64,000 nt of DNA. It comes from Pseudoneurospora amorphoporcata. Taxonomy: Eukaryota; Ascomycota; Sordariomycetes; Sordariales; Sordariaceae. The DNA lies in assembly GCA_033297205.1 (NCBI GenBank), contig MU859102.1, positions 1 through 64,000 on the forward strand, in the 5' to 3' direction. This document shows, piece after piece, positions 1 through 10,644 of this stretch. Position 1 is the stretch's first letter, and each line of letters starts with the position of its first letter. A program made the translations under genes and the position numbers. The notes beneath the pieces were generated by a model. That model did no database searches. It had not been told where the DNA came from and was given only the letters and a program-made list of their open reading frames with translations.

Positions 1-89
1 CTTCCGCTCCTCTCAGCTACAAGTGCATAGTTCACTGTAGCATCCCTATACTAGTACTATCATCATAGGCTAGTTAGGGCATTGCAGCA

Positions 90-240
90 AACAAATATTT
101 ATTTTAATAATTAAAAAGAAAGTGTAATTTAGAGAGTCTGTCTTCAACTTTACTAAATGATATAAGATTATTAATTTTACTAGTAAAAAGTATACTTTTA
201 ATATCGTCGATCGATTATATAAATAAGCTAGTTAATATTC
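90..240. repeat. AT-rich, RIP-like block
   Basis: This block is built largely of A and T. By rough hand count TpA slightly exceeds ApT, and CpA/TpG are scarce. That bias is known from RIP of duplicated DNA in Neurospora. No coding remnant of a transposon can be read in it, so its origin is an inference from composition only. Confidence 0.4.
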
Positions 241-287
241 TTGGCAACCCCTCTCGAAGTTACGAAGTACTGGAGGTAGAGAAATGT

Positions 288-320
288 CTTGGCAAAAATG
301 ATACGGTTTCCCGGCTAAAG
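288..320 (+). repeat. Diverged dispersed repeat, copy 1
   Basis: This 33-base segment begins CTTGGCAAAAA and ends CGGCTAAAG. It matches 9249-9282 at 29 of 34 aligned positions with one gap. A weaker resemblance (GAAGTAC followed by GG and A-rich sequence) lies just upstream of both copies. Family and function are unknown. Confidence 0.45.
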
Positions 321-1297
321 GGATACCGCGGTTGGTGACACCTGCATTGCAGGTTCACATCCTGCCTCGAACTGCATAGGCTTTGGTGTCACCTCACATC
401 ACATGCATGCTCACCTGCCTCTTCCTTTCTTCCATCCCATTGACTGATTGCAAGTTGCAACCAGTAGACTACCTAGTAGTGCCCTTTCATCTCATGTTGT
501 CCAGCGCACCCAGGGCTTGATTTTCAATACTAGTCCACAAGGCAGAGCAACCATAAATCAAGTTTCTCTTTTACTCACCTAACCCCAACACCCATCACCC
601 TAGTCTATGTATGCATTGGTGCTTTCTCCCGCCCATCCATCCGCCTACCCGGTGCTCACGCAAGACAGAAAATCGAAATAGCGTATGAACTCTCCGGTAG
701 TGTACCGTGACATTTCGAGTGGAGTTGAGTTACTCCGAACAACCTGAAGAGGTGACTATTCTAGTGTACTACTGTAGAAATCTACCGTGCGGGCGCCAAC
801 CATTTCCATTCCCACATCGCTCGATTCGCAATCGACCGACTGTGTCACCCCACTGCTTTGTTTGCTATGCGATCTACAACTCCAGATTATCTGGCGAGTC
901 TGGGCAACATGGTTTTTGTACCCGGAAGCCGGATGGCTATACTATGCAGTAAGCGCATTTGATATGGCTACACAGACAATCAGGGCATCAGTCAATCAGC
1001 CAAGCCACAGAGAAAGGTGTGTTTTGAATTCAACATAGCATTAATTGCTTTGGTATCTCGTTATCGTATATCCATCCATGAGAAGGGGACCAGGCCCAGG
1101 TTCAAGGGACACGGTCATCTTCCTTTCTTACTCTTCCCCACTCAACTTTCCAACTAATATGTAAAACCATCTTTTGAGGATAACTTTTCCATATAACTTT
1201 TTGGTCCCCCAATATTTCCCAGAAACTCCTAGGCATGATACATCGAAAGGGCGTTACTTGGATTGCCCCTTCCCGTTTAGCCCCTGATTGTCTAAAT

Positions 1298-2866
1298 CTA
1301 AGCCTTAAGGATCTTCTCCAACTCAGCAACAACAGCGTTACCCATATCCGAAGTAGTAGCGCTACCGCCAAGGTCCTTGGTCTTGGTGCCGTTATCAATA
1401 GCAGCCTTGACAGCGGCCTCGACAGCGTCGGCCTCCTTGGGGAGATTGAGCGAATAGCGGAGCATCATGGCGACGGAAAGGATGGTGCCAACGGGGTTGA
1501 CGATGCCCTTGCCGCTGATATCGGGAGCGGAGCCGTGGATGGGCTCGTAGATGCCGTTGCACTTGCCCTTGCCGTCGGGGATGCCGCCCAAGGAAGCGGA
1601 TGGGAGCAGGCCGATGGAGCCGGGGATGACGGAAGCCTCGTCCGAGATGATGTCGCCAAAGAGGTTGCTGGTGACGACGACGCCGTTGAGAGCGCGGGGG
1701 TTCTTGACGAGCAGCATGGCGGCGCTGTCAATGAGCTGGTGCTCGAGTTGGAGCTGGGGGAACTCCTTGCTGATGACGTCGGTCATAGTCTTGCGCCAGA
1801 GACGGCTGGTGGCGAGCACGTTGGCCTTGTCCAGAGACCAGACCTTGGCGGGAGGGTTCTTGGCCAGGGCGAGGAAGCCGGCGAGTCTGGCGATGCGCTC
1901 GATCTCGGCGCGGCTGTAGGGCTCGAGGTCGCAGGCGTAGCCAGAGCCGTCGTCCTCGGTGCGGTCGCCAAAGTAGATACCGCCGGTAAGCTCACGGACG
2001 ACAATGAAGTCGGTGCCGCGGCAGACCTCGGCCTTGAGTGGAGAGCTGTCGACGAGGGACTCGGAAGCGAAGTTGCAAGGGCGGAGGTTGCCATAGGTGC
2101 CGAGCTCCTTGCGGAGCTTTAGGAGACCTTGCTCGGGGCGGATGGTGGAGGAAGTGCCCCATTCGGGACCGCCGATGGCGCCGAGAAGGACGGCATCAGC
2201 AGCCTTGGCGGCGTTGAGGGCCTCGTCGGTGAGGGGGTCATTGTGCTTGTCAATGGAGGCCTGTAGCACGAGTGAAGATGCCATGTCAGCCACCGTCCGG
2301 CGCCAATCGCCCATTGAGGGGTGGAAAGTAAACTTACACCGCCAAGGAGGTGGTTCTGCAGGTTGAACTTGCCAGCCGAAGGGCTGTTGACCTCGATCGC
2401 CTTGAGGACCTAATTGACAAACAAATCCCACAAGTAAGCTCTCTAGTCCAGCTGGGTGAGTCTCTCGATCGTTGAGAAGCCGCATGGTACAAGGTGCCTT
2501 CGTGATTGGGGAGCTGTTCAAGTCGGGAGCGGAATCGGAAAGCTCATCCTCCGTCATTCTTGTGTCGCGTAGGGCCATGGATCGCAAAGGTACCTCCGAA
2601 CGGCGCAACGCAGCGCAGTGCTGATACAGCTAACGAGTAAAAGGCATTGAAGCACGTACCTTGACGGCCTCGACAACAACCTATGATAAATAGAGACTTG
2701 TTAGCTGTTTGCGCTTCCTCGAGAGTCTGTTGCGCTTTCCCAATTCCCAGCCCCAAAGACTGGGAAGCTGAAGCTAGCTAGAGTGGCGGAGAGAGAAGAC
2801 GGGGCAGAAGCATACCTCAGGACCGCAGTGGTCACCACCGAACACAACAATGTTATGAGTGGCCAT
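1298..2866 (-). CDS. leu-1: 3-isopropylmalate dehydrogenase (leucine biosynthesis)
   Basis: Catalyses NAD-dependent oxidative decarboxylation of 3-isopropylmalate to 2-oxoisocaproate, the third committed step of leucine synthesis. Four exons on the minus strand: 2866-2816, 2680-2660, 2409-2338 and 2260-1298. All splice in phase 0 with GTATGC, GTACGT and GTAAGT donors and AG acceptors, giving 368 residues, the length I recall for the N. crassa enzyme. The ATG opens MATHNIVVFGGDHCGPE, the family's nucleotide-fold start. Further landmarks are LLGAIGGPEWG, RELTGGIYFGDR, and the substrate/metal-binding region with NLFGDIISDEASV followed by PGSIGLLPSASLGG. GIYEPIHGSAPDI is near the C-terminus. Exon 2 is only 21 nt (VVVEAVK). 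Known fungal control is by the Leu3-type activator, and possible sites lie near 3666-3721. Identification is secure. Confidence 0.97.
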
Positions 2867-4182
2867 CTTGTATGTATGTAGAGCTGGAATTATCAAAGCT
2901 GTATAGGAATTGGAAAATGGAACTGTGGTGTGAAACGGTAAGCTTCCCGGTTGCGCAACGGAGGTTAAATGGATTCCAGCTTGGACATGGAACCTATCGA
3001 GCAGCGAAAAACAACAACGTAGACTAGGACATACCAGAAAGATTATGTCGAAACGGGTATCACACGAAGCTCGGAGGATGTGAAAAAGTAACGATTTGAA
3101 AAAGAGGAAAAGAGTAGAAAGTTGAATTGGATTGGATTTGACAGCTGCCCCGCGCTTTTCTGCCATCCGGTCTGCCGCCGCACCGCTGATCTCTAAACAG
3201 CACACTCGCTGAAGCTCTGGGCGCGCTGTGTCTTCACTCCACGCACAGCGCCGACCCCGCCTTCCGAAGTCGGCGCTCCTGACCCGTGCCAGCATGGATG
3301 TTTTCCCCTTTCAACCTTCGTTTCCCCGAGGTCCAATCACCTTACCGGCTCGCCCACTGTGACATGGGAATTCACCGAGTTTCCGCTGGTAGAGTCAGAA
3401 TTGGAGCATCAGACAAATTCCGATCGAGGCCCGCGTTCCCGTTGCCAGGTCCGTTTTTAGCAAACCGCCTGGACTCCAGATTTCCGGATGACAGCTCCCG
3501 CTGCCTAGCCCGTGAACGGCCCGGAGCTACTGCCGACACCGCAGCCTTCGTGTCTGGACTTTGGATGGCTTCCTCTCCCAAAAGAGATTCACCCAGGACC
3601 GATTGTCCGGAGGCTAGTTACCTAGTACTGTTAATCCTACTTCCAGTCCGGTCCCTCCGTTTAAGGCCGGATACGGCTTTCGAGGGCGAAGCCGGAGCCC
3701 GAGTTGTGGAGACAAGGCCGGATCCCGACACGATCCCCGCAAACACATCCGCCGCACTTGCACACGACTTCGGACTGCCGATCCCATGAGCTCTGTCATG
3801 GTGTCACCCCCCTTTTTGCATCAACAAGAATAAACAAACAGGCTGTTATCGACACACCACCTGTATACTGTCTCAGCATTATCCCAACATCAGACTGGAA
3901 TACATGGCCATCAACAAATACGCTCCATCCTGTTCCTCTACACAACTACAGGTAATTCGGGTATCATTGTACACTTCCGCTCCGTGTTCGTTTCGTTCTC
4001 CTCCGGAATGACTAGCTGTCTGTCGCACTACCTGCCCCTCAAAAAATCAAAAACTAAGTGTTATCGCTCCTTTCCTATTCCCCACTTTTCCAGCAAGTGT
4101 TTTTGTTTGGTTTCCAGGTTTCTGTGCACATCGTGCCGTTTCCCCTTCCGCAGTCGCAGTCCACATGGTTGAAACAGCTTCT
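2867..4182. other. leu-1 promoter and leader; 3' flank of the PHD gene
   Basis: The interval separates leu-1 and the PHD-finger gene, both transcribed leftward. No convincing gene is present. It holds the leu-1 leader and promoter, including three GCCGG half-sites spaced 25-26 bases apart at 3666-3721, and the 3' end of the PHD gene transcript on the right. Confidence 0.55.
3666..3721. promoter_or_regulatory. Possible Leu3-type activator sites upstream of leu-1
   Basis: Bases 3666-3677 read GCCGGATACGGC, an 11 of 12 match to the yeast Leu3 site GCCGGNNCCGGC (CCG-N4-CGG). Two more GCCGG half-sites start at 3691 and 3717, spaced 25 and 26 bases apart. They lie about 800-850 bases upstream of the leu-1 ATG. 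N. crassa leucine genes are known to be activated by the leu-3 product. The match is seen in the sequence; function is inferred. Confidence 0.4.
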
Positions 4183-6917
4183 TCAACGAAATGATTTGAA
4201 AGACGACTTATGTGCCAGTGGTGATCCCAACGACGACCCTGACCGAGGTCTTATTGTCGTTCCTTCCCCTGGTGTCCCCTTCCCAACGACTGCCGATTGT
4301 CTCGCAGTTCGTGATGAGCTGCTATGAACCCCATTGCCGCCGCCGCCACGTTGTACGCGGGGTGCCGTCGTCTTCAAGTTGGCACAATATGCGCAGATAT
4401 ATATGGACGGTAGTGCCCGCTGCGAAGCAATCTTCACGCATTTTCCGTGTAGCCACATTTCACATGATTCGCTGTGCAGTTCACAAACCATCTCATTAGC
4501 TTTGCTGGACCGATACAGTACTGCCACGCAGGATAAGAAAAGGCAATACACGTACCATTGAACCATAAAGGCATTCCCTGGGTCGAGATCAGGCCTTTTG
4601 CAGATACAACGCACGGAGCGCCTCTGGCTGATGCTAGCCGTTGCATCGGACGACGAGGGCGTAGGCAGACTCGCCTCAGTCAGTGCTGTGGGCGATACTG
4701 TGAACCGGCTGGCAAAGTTCATGCTCGCGATTGTCCCCGTGCTATTGCTGTGGCTGCTGGACGTAAGCCGTCTTATCTTCGAGGGCGAAGGTTTGTGCTG
4801 TCTCATCCGATCTTCTCGCAGCTTGAGGAGCTCATTGACGGCATCGCCTGACATCTTGCTGGTCGGAGTCATCTCGTTTAAGAGAATCTCTTCATCGCTT
4901 TCGTCGTCCAGACCCTGGAACCCACCGCCAGACCGGAACGAACCCCACGATGTTGTGCTTTGCGCACTGAAACTGAAATTCGGCTGCGAGTGGCCGAGAG
5001 AATTAACAGCGGCCCTCGATTTGCGGGGGTCCGGTATAGAAAACGAAGTGTTTCTGCTGGGGATGATGATCGGTTCATCGTCCGATGACGACTCGTCATC
5101 TTCCGAACACGAGCGGCGACGGCCACCTACTGACTGCGAACTAGTCCGCTTCCGGGCGGCCAGAGGGTTGTCGTGCTCAACAACGAGCGTCGTCTCTACA
5201 CGAGCTCGACCGTTCTCGTCGATGGTGAACTTTGCCTGCGTCCTTGTCCGCGTGCCCGCCTGCTCTGGAATGGATGTAAGGCTTCGCAGCCGTTGATGGC
5301 TACTCTTCAGCGGCGATAGCCTGCCACTTGATCTACTGGGCTGTGAGAAAACAGGCCGGCCAATGCCCAAGCCAGCACCGTTTGATAACTGAGACTGCGG
5401 ACGTGGAGCCGGTGCTAGAGCCGGCAAGATGACTCGACTTCCTGGCCTCTTGTCTCTATTCTCACTGAGACTCCTCCCAAGACCAGGACGGCCGATGGGC
5501 TTGACAGGAGAGGTCGCTCGTACTCTGTCCTTTTTTTGTGGCTCCATCTCCCTTTCACTGGCTGAGCGACATAGCTCGCCGCGAGATGGCACCTTTGCAA
5601 CTAACGCACCTTGGCTTCCCGGCTGGGCGCCCTGAGCAATCTGACGTGACGACGAGCCACGCGACGACCCTTGTGCCACGGCGTCAAGGGAGACATCCAT
5701 ACTAGCAGACGACGGCCGACTGAAGAGCAGGCCCGGGTCCACGCCGTTGTTGATTATCCCAAAGGAGTTATCGATAGCAGTAGCATATGTACCAGTATAC
5801 ATGGATTGATCCGCTGATGAGGCCATCAGGGCCTGCATGGGCGCTTGCGACACCATGACATGTTCACTTCCACCACCTGACACAACCCGACCGCCATTGA
5901 CCAGCACATTCTCCGGAATAAAGTGGTTCGGGGTTGAAGTTTCCCAGTTCAGCGAGTTCATGGGCCTGGACGGTGGGTGCGGCTCCTGTCGAAACAAGCT
6001 GCTGCTCGCACCATTGAAGTCGATATCCATCCCCTCCAAGCTAGGATCCGTCTCCCAGAAGGGTTGCTGGTTGGCGAAATCGCCTGTCGTGGTTCCGGTG
6101 AGCTGGAAGTTAAACATATCGCCTTGGTTGGTCACATAACTGCCCATGTCTGTCTGATGGGATGTCTCTAAAAATCCCTGATGAACAAATTCCTGATCAT
6201 TTTGCATAACGCTGGCTTCAAGCCGAGTGGCAAGCTTGCGCTCGCTTTTGTGACGTGAAGGTGGAGGTGTTACTGTTTGGACTCGTTTGGAATCAATGGT
6301 AACGAGTGATATCTTCTGAGCCGAGGTGTTTTGCGCAGGGTGGAGCAGTTGGTTTGAGAATGGCAAACTGTTGAGGCTCGATGTGACCAATGGCTCTCGG
6401 GGCAGGCTTAGACCAACCAAAGGCTCTACCGGAGGCAGTAGCTGTGCCGGATCTGAAGAGGAGGAGGGGCTCGCAGAAGCAGTCAGTCCCGCGACAGCTC
6501 GGCCCGCTGACAACGACCCCTTCTGGCCAGACGAAGTGATGGCCGGTTTCCTTGAGCCAAACTCTTCAGATGGACCTTCTCCTTCTCTGGGGTATCCTGG
6601 TGTGTTGTTGATGAAGAGGGAATACTCCTTGGTAAAACCAGGAGTCCAGCCCGCCGTTTCTTCAGCGTAGTTCCTGTTGGTCTTGGGCGTGTGTAAGAGA
6701 GGACTCGGAGAGGTGTTGGGGATCGGGGTTCGGGTAGGTGTTGGCGGCTGAGCGGTTTGGTTACCAAAGCTGCTATGGAGACGAGAGGGTCAGTAAAAAA
6801 AAAAAGGGACAAATGTGAAGGGAGGGGTGGGATGCCAGTCTCTCAAGCAAGACGATCCGGGGTAACAGAATGGTGGTATGAACTGGCTAACCTGCAAGCC
6901 AGCTGATCCCCGCTCAT
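4183..6917 (-). CDS. PHD-finger protein, disordered with C-terminal PHD domain
   Basis: Three exons on the minus strand (6917-6892, 6772-4556, 4471-4183) give 843 residues. The start ATG at 6917 opens MSGDQLACSSFGNQTAQPP after splicing through a GTTAGC donor and a CATAG acceptor. Most of the chain is low-complexity, rich in Ser, Pro, Thr and charged residues, with a basic/serine stretch around RKRTSSQSVGGRRRS and an acidic DDESSSDDE. Near residue 731-780 is a PHD finger that becomes continuous only when intron 2 is removed: CICKRP, then CESCEMWLHGKC, then YICAYC, fitting Cys4-His-Cys3 zinc ligation. PHD fingers usually read histone H3 tails, so a chromatin role in the nucleus is likely. The conserved-looking N-terminal GWTPGFTKEYSLFINNTPG is shared, as far as I recall, by filamentous-fungal orthologues. 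Precise function is unknown. Confidence 0.85.
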
Positions 6918-9900
6918 ATCAGTTTCTGTCTTGTGCCATACATATATTCCAATGCCGGTCTGAGGTCGAGGTGGAAATCTGCTAAAGGGTGGGTTGGTGT
7001 CTGAACAATGAAGCGCGGTCCTTGGGTCGTTTGCTTTGGGTATAGTATGGATAGAAAGGGCCGAGGATGGATTATGGAGCTGATGGCAAGCTGAAGAGGC
7101 TGGACAGAGGTAACGATAGGTAGTCGGTCTTGTTTACGTGTTGTTTCTTTGCTGACGTCTGAAGTCTTGAACGTCTGCTTTTTTTTTTTTCGATAATTAC
7201 TCGAACTCGGGGGCTGGTGGAATTTCCTCGCCGGTCGTTGCCGTGACAATCGTTATGAACTTTTTTGGACCCTACAGGGAACGGGGAACGGATGATGGTC
7301 CTCTGGTTAGTGCACGTCGTCCCAGCGGAAAATGAGGGATGAATGTGAATTCAGGGAGGGGCGTCAGCTGGAGGGAGCTACTAAACAGGGGGCTCACCTA
7401 ATAACACAGGGAAGAGAAGAAGAAGAAGATCAAGAAAGTAAAAGACATGAGGTTCCGTCAGAAGACGAAAGTTGATCCGGTATGTAGCTGGACTCGGGGA
7501 AAGGTGGGGATGGAATGCCTGCTCGTCATGATTGTGTAGGAAGAAAAGGCAAGAAAGGTTCCCGTATCTTTGGGGCTGAAAAACATCAGGCTGGACGACG
7601 GCTTGTTGCGAGAAATTTGAAAGCAAAAAAAGTTACTGTAATCCGTACCATTATAATCGTCACGGTATCGTGTATGTTTGTAAGCCGAATGCGTGTCCCC
7701 GTTGTTTTTGCGTTTCCATACCTTACGGTACCTTCTGCATGATGCAGGCAGGTATTACGACCTAAGGTCTGTGCTAAAAGACAGAATGATGCTTTGCAAG
7801 CGCACTTCGGTCGGTGGTGGCACAAGGTCTCGACCCCCGCTGTCCCTCTCCGCTCATCAGGGACTTCCCCGTGCTACGACATGGCCATCTAACAGGTACA
7901 GATGATTTATATTCCGCCGGAAAATACAATCACCGCATTCAACGTCAAGATCAAGGAGATTGGGAGAAATGGATAGGCGGCAGGAAACTGAAATTGGCCC
8001 AAAGATGCAAAGAATTACCTACTTGAGCTGTGCTTGGAGGTACCTTAGGTGTTCAGTCAAGATGACACCTGCCATCTCCTGCACAAGGCACAAGGGGACA
8101 GACCTGGCCAGCCAGCCGTAGTCTGCATCGATGTCTTGCACCCGTTTCCGACAAGTCAGGAACGGTCCGGGTTCAGGGCGACGCCGACCGACGATGATCG
8201 TGGTCCTCTTTTGGCATCGTTTAGTTTGCTCGGATAGTAGTATTATATCATTGGAGTTGTCTAAGTACCCGTCATCCCTGGCAAATACCTTGGAAATAGT
8301 GTCGGTGTTCTCAACAGGAATGCTGCCCATTTTGTCGTTATCTTTTCAAGGGACGATGTGAGTCAATGTCAAGTAAAAAAAGCTCGGACGACACAATTGT
8401 ATCTTCCCGCTGTACTTTCACGTACTCTATTCCCGCCGTTGCCTTGATTGCCTGATAGCCTGCCCTGCGTTTATGACATGTAAGAACACTTTGCGTGAGT
8501 ATTATTAAGAAGGGAACTATTCCAGGTCAGCCATGGTCTCGTTCAGACCTGATAGAAGTCCCGTAGCGCAGTAATGCCGTAGGGCTGCCTGAGTCGAATT
8601 CAAGTTCGATGCTCGGCCAAGAGTTTATACAGGTGGAAATTTCGGGACGAACTTGATCGGAGCCAGTGGAGTCGGTCTCGCTCGTCCCCCTCCCGTCTCC
8701 GAGCACCTCCGTCGGTGGTTGCCGATTTTCAATGTGTGGATGCCATAGAACCGCTCCGAAACGTACGGCCATCATTGGAGTGGTAGGCAATGTTTTCTCA
8801 TAATCCATGACCTGACTTTTTCCACACATCGTGACTGAGAACTGCGCGGGCGGTGAAGAGCTGTTGCTCAACAGGAAGGTGTTAACAACTTGCATGCTGT
8901 ACATATTCCTGGCCCTCTCATCCTATCACGTTATAGGCCCTCTCTATAGCGTGCAGCTTGCCAATCAGACACTAGCCGTGCCTGGCGAGCATGTGTTGCA
9001 CCTTCCTTCCTTCGGTCGGCCTCGGGTCCTTTTTGCTCCCTTGCTGTCATTTTAATGTCGTAGATGGTCTCTAATCCCCTTAGCGGTGAAATTGTATCTT
9101 TTCTTGGCAGGCCCACCCTCTACCTGCAGTACTTGGTGGCCTTCCAAAGATTCGCCAAACGCGCGCAAAAACCAACCAAACGCAGGTGTCTGCGTGGCCA
9201 AGAAGTACCAGTGGATAAATAACGCCAACCGATTGGTCAAAGAACGGCCTTGGCAAAAAAGGATACATTTTCACGGCTAAAGACATAGTGCCCATTGTAC
9301 ATATAAAGATGTCGAAAAAGTGATGGCTTAAGTGGATGTCTGCGACGCACTTGCTGGTCACAAATCTGAGGATGCAATGCCACCATCTGACTTTCCATTG
9401 CACAGGTGTGCCCGAGCGCCATCATCCCATTCCAGCTGTCGTGTGTTGAACTGTCATGCAAGCACTTTAAACCCCTGCCAGCCAGGTGGCACCAGAGGCC
9501 GTTAGGGTCCGCAGGCCCGACAAGCGTTTTGTACAAAATTAATACCTTTACGTACCAGTAAACAAATGCGCAAGACTTCGGTTTGTCATTCTACCGCGGA
9601 CAAAAGTGGAGGATTACAATACTTGCGTCTATCGGGTCATGAATGGTACAGTAACGATTATGGAGAGGATTTTCATCAATCGTAAGAGAATGTGAAAAGA
9701 AACAGGTGGAACAATTGTCGCGCATACGTCACTCCATTCGGTTGTTTGTTTGTTTACCTCCATCCGGTCGTACCGGCAACCGTGCATATGTGGTCCCTTC
9801 GCCCCCTGTCAGCAATGTCAGGCCGAAAATCTCGGGGTCCGTAACGCAAACCAAACCGAAGGCCGACCGGGCTTAGCAAGGCACACATGCCTTACGTTAT

Positions 9901-10644
9901 TACTTCCAACCGTCTCGCAGTTGTGTTGATGGGCAATCTTCTAGATATTATGGTCATCGGCTTGTATTTGGGCTATCATTTCGCCCATCTAGAGCTGCAG
10001 AAAAGATCAACATGAACCTACGACAAGAAGCATCAAAGAGGGTAAAGTGTGCGGGAAAAGTCCTGTGTATCAAGGGGACGAAGGAGAGTTTAGAAAGTTA
10101 AGAATTCCGAATGGTCAACCAGAAGCCAAGAAAACCAAAGAGAGGAAGACAAAATAAAGAGAATCGGGTATCCTCCACCACATCACCTCCACGCACCAAA
10201 TCGTATTCGCGACGCCCGCGTTGAATAGATGAGGCCGACATATAGAGAAAAGGAGTCATCATAAAAAAGTGTGCCAGTCTAGGTAAGGTATCTAGTAAAT
10301 CGCCCTGAGCCACCATTCTAAGAGATCATACTCCATTCCTGAGGAGTTGTTTGTGTGTACTTGCTTTCCGCTTTTCTGATTTCCGTTGTATAATCATAAC
10401 GACATCTCATGGTAGCCAGCTTCCGTAAAAAGGTTGGGGATTAAACAAGCGAATTTGGGGGTAAGGAAAGAACCGACCATGGTTTGTTAGCACCTTAGGA
10501 ACACCACATGGTTCAGTGAGCAAACTATGTTCATGAAACTGAAGAAATGAAAATGGGGAAAGTAGAACAAGGAAGGATGTGAAATGGACGTAGTAATACC
10601 CATTCCCAATCAGCATTTCTCAACTATTCAACCGTTGTGAACGG
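6918..10644. other. 3.7 kb intergenic region, no supportable gene
   Basis: This separates the 5' end of the PHD-finger gene from the 3' end of the Rua1-like gene, both on the minus strand. It probably holds the PHD gene's leader and promoter on the left and the 3' UTR of the other gene on the right. The longest ATG-started candidate is a 125-codon minus-strand ORF at 8527-8904 with no recognisable domain. A second copy of the dispersed repeat lies at 9249-9282. I see no tRNA or other RNA gene. Confidence 0.5.
9249..9282 (+). repeat. Diverged dispersed repeat, copy 2
   Basis: This 34-base segment matches 288-320 at 29 of 34 positions with one gap, sharing CTTGGCAAAAA, GATAC and CGGCTAAAG. Both copies lie in non-coding DNA in the same orientation, about 9 kb apart. 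No terminal repeats or target duplication were found around either copy. Confidence 0.45.

Larger units (their letters stand above)
1..1297. other. Gene-free 3' flank of leu-1 with an AT-rich block
   Basis: I see no supportable gene here; the short ORFs are overlapping and start at non-ATG codons. Bases about 90-240 are strongly AT-rich with many TpA steps and few CpA/TpG, unlike the roughly 50% GC flanks, which is the composition left by repeat-induced point mutation in Neurospora. A 33-base segment at 288-320 recurs in diverged form at 9249-9282. A small perfect hairpin lies at 340-354. The 3' UTR of leu-1 (minus strand) must occupy part of the right end. Confidence 0.6.

Noticed and set aside
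340..375. tRNA-like hairpin followed by GGTTCACATCC
   Set aside because: The B-box-like element and a stem are present, but no A box, anticodon arm or acceptor pairing can be built.
1235..2122. 295-codon plus-strand ORF
   Set aside because: It lies wholly antisense to the secure leu-1 exon 4, and its Ala/Gly/Val-rich composition is what the complement of GC-biased codons yields.
8527..8904. 125-codon minus-strand ATG ORF
   Set aside because: No domain, no intron signals and no composition contrast with the surrounding intergenic DNA.
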